From the NCBI GenBank assembly GCA_964466645.1, contig CAYXPB010000327.1:1-5470 (forward strand): a stretch of DNA of 5,470 nucleotides. Reading direction: 5' to 3'. The stretch comes from Acetivibrio sp964466645 (GTDB lineage Bacteria; Bacillota; Clostridia; Acetivibrionales; Acetivibrionaceae). Shown here piece by piece: positions 1-5,470 of the stretch. Under the pieces are notes generated by a model. The model saw only the letters and a list, made by a program, of their open reading frames with translations, had not been told where the DNA came from and searched no databases. The position numbers and the translations under genes were made by a program. Positions within the stretch are counted from its first letter, which is position 1. The number at the start of each line of letters is the position of its first letter.

Positions 1-451
1 TTATCTTTTTGATTCCAATCTCAATCTCAAAGGCAGCAAAGTGTATCATATGGATGTAGGTCATAGGCTTATTGATTTGCTAGCTACTTCTGATAGCGGA
101 TGTTTAGTTAGTGGAGCTCGTGATCAAAAGCCATTGGATCCCTATCGGGATGCCTACATACTAAAAGTCAGTTTATCCGATGTGATTACCGGTAGCAGTG
201 AGCAAATGGCTGTAGGGCAGGAAGTGCGTATAGGACCTGTGCCGGCTACCGACAGGTTAGCTGTTCAGACCAGGAACACCGATTGCACCTTGTTACTCAG
301 GGATATGAAAGGTCAGATAATTCTACAGCGCCGGCTTAACGATGGTGTCAACCAGCTTGATATCCGGCATCTGCCTTCAGGAATGTATATAGCCACCGTT
401 TCAAACAATGAAAGCAAGCATATCGAAACCTTTAAAATCATAAAACAATGA
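1..451 (+). CDS. T9SS type A sorting domain protein, 3' end (5' truncated)
   Basis: The reading frame is open from the left edge (first full codon at position 2) to TGA at 449-451, so only the last 149 residues are visible. A GTG at 41 and an ATG at 50 lie in frame, but neither is likely to be the true start because coding sequence continues upstream of both. The first part (LLATSDSGCLVSGARDQ ... DAYILKVSLSDVITG) resembles the repeated blades of secreted Bacteroidota beta-propeller proteins (ATSDGG..L.G...D.YI.KV). From about 221 to the stop it has the form of a T9SS type A C-terminal sorting domain: a P-rich opening (IGPVPATDRL), a middle strand (LLLRDMKGQII), then LPSGMYIATV and the ending ETFKIIKQ. 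In this family the domain directs export across the outer membrane and is then cleaved, often with attachment to the surface. The opening box is unusual, since VYPNPA is typical. The role of the main body is unknown. The stop overlaps the next start, suggesting translational coupling. Confidence 0.85.
   Translation, partial: YLFDSNLNLKGSKVYHMDVGHRLIDLLATSDSGCLVSGARDQKPLDPYRDAYILKVSLSDVITGSSEQMAVGQEVRIGPVPATDRLAVQTRNTDCTLLLRDMKGQIILQRRLNDGVNQLDIRHLPSGMYIATVSNNESKHIETFKIIKQ
221..448 (+). other. T9SS type A sorting domain (coding segment)
   Basis: This segment encodes the C-terminal secretion signal of the first protein. Visible landmarks are IGPVPATDRLAVQ, then LLLRDMKGQ, NQLDIRHLPSGMYIATV and the terminal ETFKIIKQ. 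The layout and the position at the extreme C-terminus match the Por secretion-tail family. The call is by motif recognition, without a profile search. Confidence 0.8.
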
Positions 452-1725
452 AACATTTTATTCAACACCGTTTCAACCGCAGCATGCTTAAAGCTGCTGT
501 TGGTTTTTTATTGCTTTTAGTAGGCCTGCAACAAGGTTATGGACAATGTGTGCAATGTGATAGTACAACGACCACTGGTTGGTCTTCAAGTGCAATAGGA
601 CGATATACCCAAGCTACAGGCCGTTATTCATTTGCCGGAGGAATTTTTTCAGAAGCATTGGGTCAAGCATCTTTTGCTTTTGGTAATAGGGCAATTACTG
701 CAGGGGGAAGTACGGTGGCTATAGGTCAGTTCGTTAGAGTTTATACTTCTACAGCAATGATTTTCGGAGCAGGTTTTGATATAAACAACCCACTGATCAA
801 CAGCCAGACTCATTCAATGATGATTGGGTTTGGCTCCACCAAACCTACCTTGTTTGTGGGACCATCCAATGGTGTAAACAGCACGGGTAAAATAGGTATT
901 GGCAATGTAACCGATCCACAGGCTAAATTACACATTAGGGCAGATCAGTACGATGATGCCAGTTTACTGCTTGAGGCTACTGGTAGCAACAAAAGAAGTA
1001 GTATTTTAATGGCAGGCGGTCAAGCTGTTATTGGTACTAGTTCGCAAAATCATTCTTTATCGTTTGTAACCGGTACTACCCACACACGTATGTTTATCAA
1101 TGGTGTTAATGGTAATGTAGGTATTGGAGGTACTACAAATCCACAGTCCCCACTTCATGTCATGACTGACGGTACACAGGATGCTGCTATATTGATTGAG
1201 AGCACCGACAAAGGAAAAGCAGCTGGGATTTACTTTAGCGGGAGTGCTGCCAATATTGGTATTTTAGACCAAAACAAGCCTATTTCATTTTATACTGCCG
1301 GTACTAATTTGAAAATGAGAATAACCTCTGATGGCAATGTTGGTATTGGTGTTGCTGCTCCACAACAAAAGCTGCATGTTGCCGGAGGTGCAAAATTTGA
1401 TGATCAGGTGTTGATTGATGCCGGTGGTCTATACGTAAATGGTGAGGTGAAAGCCAAAAAATTCCATGCCAGCATCAGCCCTTTTCCCGATTTTGTTTTT
1501 GAGCCCGGCTATCAGCTTTTACCCATTACCGAGGTAGAAAGTTTTATAACCGAAAAGGGACATCTTCCAGGATTTCCCAATGCAGCCGAAGTGGAGAAAA
1601 ACGGAATTGAATTAGGCGAGATGAATGCACTTCTTTTGCAAAAGATAGAAGAGCTGACACTGTATATTATTGCTCAACAGAAAGAGATAGGTGAGCTTCG
1701 AGTACTTATAAATTCTACCAAGTAA
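448..1725 (+). CDS. Secreted fibre/adhesin-like protein with YadA-type head, GNVGIG repeats and S74-like C-terminus
   Basis: A complete 425-residue protein. Residues 1-33 form a Sec signal peptide: basic start, hydrophobic core AAVGFLLLLVGL, cleavage probably near GYGQ. Residues 46-96 carry YadA-head-like short repeats (SSAIGRYTQATGRYSFAGG, SEALGQASFAFGN, STVAIGQFV), a left-handed beta-roll type known in trimeric adhesins. Residues 147-311 hold three GNVGIG..(NP)Q..LHV units. Residues 332-414 (EVKAKKFH, FPDFVFEPGYQL, HLPGFPNAAEV, GIELGEMNALLLQKIEELTLYI) match the C-terminal region common in Bacteroidota tail-fibre-like proteins, related to the S74 endosialidase chaperone, and end in a probable trimeric coiled coil. 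The usual SDxRLK motif of autoproteolytic S74 domains is not seen, and there is no T9SS sorting domain, so the route to the surface is unclear. The ATG at 448 was chosen because it overlaps the previous stop as ATGA; an in-frame ATG at 484 is the alternative. A trimeric surface fibre is an inference. Confidence 0.85.
   Translation: MKHFIQHRFNRSMLKAAVGFLLLLVGLQQGYGQCVQCDSTTTTGWSSSAIGRYTQATGRYSFAGGIFSEALGQASFAFGNRAITAGGSTVAIGQFVRVYTSTAMIFGAGFDINNPLINSQTHSMMIGFGSTKPTLFVGPSNGVNSTGKIGIGNVTDPQAKLHIRADQYDDASLLLEATGSNKRSSILMAGGQAVIGTSSQNHSLSFVTGTTHTRMFINGVNGNVGIGGTTNPQSPLHVMTDGTQDAAILIESTDKGKAAGIYFSGSAANIGILDQNKPISFYTAGTNLKMRITSDGNVGIGVAAPQQKLHVAGGAKFDDQVLIDAGGLYVNGEVKAKKFHASISPFPDFVFEPGYQLLPITEVESFITEKGHLPGFPNAAEVEKNGIELGEMNALLLQKIEELTLYIIAQQKEIGELRVLINSTK
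583..732 (+). repeat. YadA-head-like short repeats (protein level)
   Basis: Residues 46-95 of the fibre-like protein contain degenerate units of about 14 residues with the pattern S.A.G....A.G, for example SSAIGRYTQATG, SFAGGIFSEALG, SFAFGNRAITAGG and STVAIG. This is the sequence signature of a beta-roll adhesin head. The DNA itself is diverged, so the repeat is visible only in translation. Confidence 0.65.
886..1380 (+). repeat. Three ~75-residue GNVGIG repeats (protein level)
   Basis: The units begin at residues 147 (GKIGIGNVTDPQAKLHI), 222 (GNVGIGGTTNPQSPLHV) and 296 (GNVGIGVAAPQQKLHV), so the spacing is 75 and 74 residues. The stretches between them also align: DASLLLEATGSNKRSSI with DAAILIESTDKGKAAGI, and SLSFVTGTTHTRMFI with PISFYTAGTNLKMRI. 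The third unit runs straight into the C-terminal S74-like segment. This is an internal duplication of a fibre-shaft module. Confidence 0.8.
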
Positions 1726-1738
1726 ATGAAATAAAGCC

Positions 1739-2188
1739 ATGAGACAACAAATATTTCTTTTANNNNNNNNNNNNNNNNNNNNNNNNNNNNNNNNNNNNNN
1801 NNNNGCACAAACCAAAGCACAGTCAGTAAAGTTTGAGTACGATGTTGCCGGTAATCGAGTATTACGTCAGATTGTTGTACAAATAATAACTGATGCCGAT
1901 TCATTGTTTAAAGAAAGCATCCTTTTTGACCATTTACCTGATGATCCTATTGAAGGATTGAAAGTATATCCGAATCCTGCACATGAAATAGTGTATATTG
2001 AGTTTGTTGACATACCAGATACATCTGTTGAGTATTTAATGATTGATATGTACGGTCATTTGCTTGAGCGAGGTGTTATCGACAATGTCCTGACCCCTCT
2101 GAACTTAAGCCATTATACAAGCGGGATATATTTTTTGTTGATAAAAGCGGATGCTAAGAATGAAACGTTCAAGATTATCCGGCAATAG
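1739..2188 (+). CDS. Small secreted protein with one YD (RHS-like) motif and T9SS type A sorting domain
   Basis: A 149-codon gene whose codons 9-22 are unread (42 N at 1763-1804). The known start MRQQIFLL and the AQTKAQ after the gap fit a Sec signal peptide whose hydrophobic core lies in the gap, with cleavage near A23. Residues 30-44 read VKFEYDVAGNRVLRQ, a single copy of the YD/RHS motif (Y-D-x-x-G-N-R). Residues 73-149 are a clear T9SS type A sorting domain: GLKVYPNPAHEIVYIEF, then VEYLMIDMYGHLLERG, then LSHYTSGIYFLLI and the ending ETFKIIRQ. Between them lies a short linker of about 28 residues, so almost nothing remains for an enzyme. It starts 13 bp after the fibre-like gene and ends 63 bp before the SpvB/RHS gene, which suggests co-transcription. 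Function is unknown. A surface partner or anchor for the RHS protein is one inference; a decayed remnant of a longer RHS protein is another. Confidence 0.8.
   Translation: MRQQIFLLXXXXXXXXXXXXXXAQTKAQSVKFEYDVAGNRVLRQIVVQIITDADSLFKESILFDHLPDDPIEGLKVYPNPAHEIVYIEFVDIPDTSVEYLMIDMYGHLLERGVIDNVLTPLNLSHYTSGIYFLLIKADAKNETFKIIRQ
1763..1804. other. Run of 42 unknown bases (N)
   Basis: The run sits wholly inside the small secreted-protein gene. Its length is exactly 14 codons, and the reading frame on both sides agrees, so the gap size appears right or a multiple of three away. The missing part should encode the hydrophobic core of the signal peptide. Confidence 0.99.
1955..2185 (+). other. T9SS type A sorting domain (coding segment)
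   Basis: Encodes residues 73-149 of the small secreted protein, with the canonical opening VYPNPA, the middle strand LMIDMYGHLLERG, the SGIYFLLI strand and the terminal ETFKIIRQ. It is closer to consensus than the sorting domain of the first gene, and it shares that gene's last eight residues apart from K/R. Confidence 0.9.
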
Positions 2189-2251
2189 CTTAAGAGGCTG
2201 GTTATAAAATTTTTAAAAATTATTTTTTACAACCATTTAATTTGTATGAGC
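2189..2251. other. 63-bp intergenic spacer, AT-rich
   Basis: This is the longest non-coding stretch in the window. It holds an all-A/T perfect palindrome (2208-2221, aatttttaaaaatt) and ends in ttTAATTTGTATG, which only loosely resembles the Bacteroidota -7 element (TAnnTTTG) and lies too close to the start codon to serve it. No Shine-Dalgarno sequence is visible. Read-through from the upstream genes is therefore the simpler reading, though a local promoter cannot be excluded. Confidence 0.5.
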
Positions 2252-5200
2252 ATGAAAAAACGAATAATTATCGCCATAATTCCCGTTGTGATTGGATTAT
2301 TTGCCCAAGCTCAGACACAGTACGCTCCAAATTTTATACTTAATCATAAATTAACAGGTTCTCAGCATTATAGAGCTTCACAATTTATTGAAATGGGAAT
2401 AAACGAAGGTAATGCTACTGGATTTGAATATAATGCTATTAGTAGCAATGAGTTTAAAGCAGAGATTGATCCGTTCATGGTTTTTCCACCAGTAGAAGGA
2501 GAGCTTGGTGGACCTAATGCCGGTGATCAGGGCATAGTTGGAAGTATTGATGGAGTGTTTGATGTGAGCGATTTGGGAGCTGCAACATATACCATACCTA
2601 TTAAGTTGCCGATGGGAGTTGGAGGTACTGTTCCTCCACTATCATTAACTTATAGCAGTATGGTAGGAAATGGCTTGTTGGGGATTGGATGGAATATTGA
2701 AGCAATATCAGGTATTTCAAGAACAGGAAAAACTATTTATCATGATGGACGTGTTGAAGGTCCACAATATAATTCCAGCGATAATCTTAATTTTGATGGA
2801 ATGCGAATGATGTCTTTAGGTAATAATATATACACAACAGAGGTTGAGGGTTTTAACCATATAAAGATTGTTGAGAGTAATTCAACAGGCCCCGTAAGTT
2901 TCGAAGTTAAAACACGGGATGGGAAAATTCTTCGCTTTGGGCAAACCGAAAACTCAAGACAAAAGTTGGCTAATACCGAAACAATAATCACTTGGTATTT
3001 AAGTAGTATCGAAGATTTATTGGGTAATTTAATAACTTATACGTATGAACATCGTAATGGTAATTTGTTGCTGAAAGAAATAAAATATGGTGGAAATGAC
3101 AAAAATAGCCAAGGACATATTTATCAAGTGCGCTTTATTTATATTTATGATAGAATTGATCCATTTACTAATTATATAAATGGAATGCCAATAAAGAATG
3201 ATTGTCTTTTGGATCACATTATAATAAAATATATACCCCAGAATATGGAGTTGTTCAAGTACTCTTTGGAATATGATAGTTCATCATTGATCTCCAGCCG
3301 CCTTACCAAAGTAAAGTTGGAAGATACAAAAAACTCTCAGGAGGTAAACCCTACAACAATTGAATGGGGTGAGCCTACAGATAATTTTACGCTAACAGCG
3401 ACTAATATAATGCCTAAATCAAATAGAGATGCTGAATATACTTTAGGGGATTTTAATGGTGATGGTAAGGCAGATATATTGGCCGCATATTATTACAAAG
3501 AAAATGGTGTAAAACTGTATGACACATGGTCTATATTTTACCTTAATGAAGCAGGTACTTCTTATTATGAAGTAGAAATGGGTAGTCTGAATCAACCCTA
3601 TCAACCACTATTTGTATATTTCGTTGCAGGTGATTTTAATGGCGATGGCCGCGATGATCTACTTAAAGTTATAAGAAACTCGTCTAACTCCTATACTGGA
3701 ATTTTACTAGAATCCGATGGTAATTATGGTTTCTCATCGCAAGGTTCGATCGATTACAATTTTGGTGAGAATCATTATATTAAGATTACGGATATGAATG
3801 GTAACGGAATTAATGAAATTTTGATAGTAAGCATCTTAACTGATCATCAAAACAATAAGAAACACATTCTTTTAAGATGTTTTGAGAAAAACCAGTCAAA
3901 TAATTTCTTTCAAAGTCTTTTTGTTAATTCACCTGCAACTGATGGTTATTTTTTTACAGTTGATAAAGATACTGAATTATTTCCTGTTCAACCGGGAGAT
4001 TTTACAGGTAATGGACGTACTGACTTATTAGTAAATACTGATAATCTTGAAAGTACAATATTTACGTTGCATCCAACCGAGCCAGTTTTAACTGAGCTTG
4101 TTCCTACCAGATTTGGCTTCCCAAACCGATATCACCGAGTATTTACAGGTGATTTTAATGGTGATGGGATCACTGATATATTAACATATGCTTATGCAAA
4201 TCCTAACATTGGATGGGAATTACATTATTTTAATGGTAAGAATACATGGATTGAAGGATTATGTCCTATAACATTTAACTCTGATCCTGGGAATACCAAT
4301 CATATTAAACGATATATTTATACAAGCGACATTAATGGGGATGGCAAAACAGATATACTTGATATTTATATGACAGAAACCTATTCTAATAATGCGAATT
4401 TTACAGTATATTATAGCAAAGGAAATAGTTTTAAAGAAGTTGAAACATTATTGGCCTCTATGGAATATAGTCAAGATTTATTTGATTTTAATGGAGATGG
4501 CAAATTAGAAACACTTCTCTGGACTCAATCTTATACCCCGCTAAATATAATGTCTTATCATAAAGAAGAAAAAAGTAATCTAGCAAAATCAATTATCAAT
4601 GGACATGATTATAAAATTTTAGTTTCTTATTTGCCTCTGACTAACTCGCAGATTTATCAAAAAACTCTTCAAAAACAATTTCCTGTTGTGAACTATCAAC
4701 CTTCCTATTTTGCTGTCAGATCAATTAAGAAAGATATTGGTGATAATCATTTGACTACACAAACATTTAAATATGAAGACCTTTTAGTACATAGGCAAGG
4801 CAAAGGATTGTTAGGATTTGGCAAAAGGCTGATTACGAATAGTTTTACCGGTGTGTCAGTTGAAAGAATAAACGAAATATACACTATCCAAAATAAATTT
4901 TACTTCCCATATACCAAAGAAATAAAAACAAAAAAAGCAAATGGAGAAATTATTTCATTAATTGAAAACACAATTAATCATCAAAGTTTTCCTTCATCCC
5001 CACTTAGGATATTCCCGTATATCGAAAGTACTCATTACACAGAAAGGAATCTTACAACAAATGACTTTGTTAAAACAGTGCATAAAGACTTTTCTTATGA
5101 TAATTATGGAAACTTGATTTCAAGTGTCGAGTTGATTGCTTTAGAAGAAAAGCAGTCTTCCGCATCAGCTTCTCAATATGAGCATCAGATAACTACTAAT

Positions 5201-5470
5201 TTTCAATATTTAGCTCCGGACTTAACTAATTGGTTAATTAGTCGCCCAGAGAAAATAACTAAAAAAGTACGGTATTTTACAGAAGAGCAGTATGAGCCTA
5301 CACTTGTGTTTTCATACTATCCCTCCGGCCATTCTTCATTTCCTTTACTAAACGAAAGGAAGATTCATCCAAAAAATATCCTTACAAATAAATTATCTAC
5401 TAGTGAGTTATACTCATACGATGAATTTGGAAATATGAATAATTTAACTCTTAGCGCCCCCTATTCAACC
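2252..5470 (+). CDS. SpvB / FG-GAP / TcdB-mid / RHS protein, TcB-like toxin-shell family (3' truncated)
   Basis: The frame is open from 2252 to the window edge without a stop (1073 codons), so the C-terminus is missing. Residues 1-20 are a Sec signal peptide (MKKRIIIAIIPVVIGLFAQA, cleavage before QTQ). An in-frame ATG at 2246 is an alternative start; 2252 is preferred for its MKKR opening. Residues 109-166 carry the SpvB core: GAATYTIPIKLPMGVGG, PPLSLTYSS, GNGLLGIGWNIEAISGISR. Seven FG-GAP/VCBS loops follow at about 400, 461, 514, 583, 634, 693 and 745 (DFNGDGKAD type). Residues about 781-870 resemble the TcdB middle region (INGHDYKILVSY; QGKGLLGFGK at 849-858). YD/RHS-like motifs begin at 947 (FSYDNYGNLIS) and 1054 (YSYDEFGNMNNLTL). 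This is the domain order of the TcB part of ABC toxins, where SpvB and RHS regions build a hollow shell and the propeller docks on TcA. Classical TcB has no signal peptide, so this is an exported relative. Whether it ends in a toxin cannot be seen. Confidence 0.9.
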   Translation, partial: MKKRIIIAIIPVVIGLFAQAQTQYAPNFILNHKLTGSQHYRASQFIEMGINEGNATGFEYNAISSNEFKAEIDPFMVFPPVEGELGGPNAGDQGIVGSIDGVFDVSDLGAATYTIPIKLPMGVGGTVPPLSLTYSSMVGNGLLGIGWNIEAISGISRTGKTIYHDGRVEGPQYNSSDNLNFDGMRMMSLGNNIYTTEVEGFNHIKIVESNSTGPVSFEVKTRDGKILRFGQTENSRQKLANTETIITWYLSSIEDLLGNLITYTYEHRNGNLLLKEIKYGGNDKNSQGHIYQVRFIYIYDRIDPFTNYINGMPIKNDCLLDHIIIKYIPQNMELFKYSLEYDSSSLISSRLTKVKLEDTKNSQEVNPTTIEWGEPTDNFTLTATNIMPKSNRDAEYTLGDFNGDGKADILAAYYYKENGVKLYDTWSIFYLNEAGTSYYEVEMGSLNQPYQPLFVYFVAGDFNGDGRDDLLKVIRNSSNSYTGILLESDGNYGFSSQGSIDYNFGENHYIKITDMNGNGINEILIVSILTDHQNNKKHILLRCFEKNQSNNFFQSLFVNSPATDGYFFTVDKDTELFPVQPGDFTGNGRTDLLVNTDNLESTIFTLHPTEPVLTELVPTRFGFPNRYHRVFTGDFNGDGITDILTYAYANPNIGWELHYFNGKNTWIEGLCPITFNSDPGNTNHIKRYIYTSDINGDGKTDILDIYMTETYSNNANFTVYYSKGNSFKEVETLLASMEYSQDLFDFNGDGKLETLLWTQSYTPLNIMSYHKEEKSNLAKSIINGHDYKILVSYLPLTNSQIYQKTLQKQFPVVNYQPSYFAVRSIKKDIGDNHLTTQTFKYEDLLVHRQGKGLLGFGKRLITNSFTGVSVERINEIYTIQNKFYFPYTKEIKTKKANGEIISLIENTINHQSFPSSPLRIFPYIESTHYTERNLTTNDFVKTVHKDFSYDNYGNLISSVELIALEEKQSSASASQYEHQITTNFQYLAPDLTNWLISRPEKITKKVRYFTEEQYEPTLVFSYYPSGHSSFPLLNERKIHPKNILTNKLSTSELYSYDEFGNMNNLTLSAPYST
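2576..2749 (+). other. SpvB core motif segment
   Basis: Encodes residues 109-166 of the large protein. The order G-A-A-T-Y-x-I-P-I, then P-P-L-S-L-x-Y-S-S, then G-x-G-L-L-G-I-G-W, then I-S-R is the signature of the SpvB/TcaC N-terminal domain (the TcB and SpvB family). It is the best-conserved stretch of the gene and the firmest basis for the family call. Confidence 0.92.
3440..4510 (+). repeat. Seven FG-GAP/VCBS propeller repeats
   Basis: Seven copies of a D-x-N-G-D-G-x-x-D loop start at 3449, 3632, 3791, 3998, 4151, 4328 and 4484, spaced 51 to 69 codons apart, as expected for blades of an integrin-like beta-propeller. Several copies are still alike in DNA (gattttaatggtgatgg or one or two changes at 3449, 3632, 4151 and 4484). 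Copies 1, 2, 5 and 6 keep all calcium-loop acids. Copies 3 (DMNGNGINE), 4 (DFTGNGRTD) and 7 (DFNGDGKLE) are altered. Confidence 0.9.

Noticed and set aside
1726..1734. ATG-AAA-TAA minimal open frame between genes 2 and 3
   Set aside because: Two codons in a 13-bp gap. A leader peptide cannot be argued from this, and chance is enough to explain it.
1612..1904. Two overlapping minus-strand open frames (1612-1815 and 1674-1904)
   Set aside because: Both cross the N run, where stops cannot be seen, and lie over the well-supported fibre-like and small T9SS genes on the plus strand.
2208..2221. A/T-only perfect palindrome as a terminator
   Set aside because: It has no G/C in the stem and no loop, so the hairpin would be unstable. 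The T run at 2223-2228 is short and interrupted from the stem.
2238..2245. ttaatttg as a Bacteroidota -7 promoter element
   Set aside because: It misses the TAnnTTTG pattern by one position and abuts the candidate start codons, and no -33 TTTG lies at the right distance.
2740..2991. Minus-strand open frame of 83 codons
   Set aside because: It lies wholly inside the SpvB-family gene, has no recognisable motif, and is a shadow of that coding sequence.
3029..3217. Minus-strand open frame of 62 codons rich in I, Y and F
   Set aside because: It is antisense to the large gene in very AT-rich sequence. The hydrophobic look comes from base composition, not from a membrane protein.

Overview
The window reads as part of a Bacteroidota genome. 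Two of the four proteins end in a type IX secretion system (T9SS) type A sorting domain, a system essentially confined to that phylum. A third has the Bacteroidota form of the tail-fibre / S74-chaperone-like C-terminus (FPDFVFEPGYQL ... HLPGFPNAAEVEKNGIELGEMNALLLQKIEELTLYI). None of the starts has a convincing Shine-Dalgarno sequence, which is also usual in this phylum. I cannot name a genus.

Layout: four genes, all on the + strand and tightly packed. (1) Positions 1-451: the 3' end of a secreted beta-propeller-like protein with a T9SS sorting domain. (2) 448-1725: a secreted fibre/adhesin-like protein with a YadA-type head segment, tandem GNVGIG repeats and an S74-like C-terminus; its start overlaps the previous stop by ATGA. 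(3) 1739-2188: a small secreted protein with one RHS-type YD motif and a T9SS sorting domain; 42 unread bases (N, 1763-1804) fall inside its signal peptide. (4) 2252-5470: the first ~1073 codons of a large SpvB / FG-GAP / TcdB-mid / RHS protein that is still open at the window edge. It has no stop codon in the window and is the main content of the region.

Together the genes look like a cell-surface or secreted cassette in which every product is exported. Gene 4 has the domain order of the TcB half of ABC (Tc) toxins: SpvB, then an FG-GAP propeller, then a TcdB-middle-like segment, then the first YD/RHS repeats. Unlike classical TcB it begins with a Sec signal peptide. Its C-terminus, where a toxin or other effector would lie, is outside the window. 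The small gene 3, with a single YD motif and a sorting signal directly upstream, is a plausible partner, but no function can be proved from sequence alone.

No tRNA, rRNA, CRISPR array, insertion sequence or convincing terminator was seen. The only intergenic gaps are 13 bp and 63 bp.
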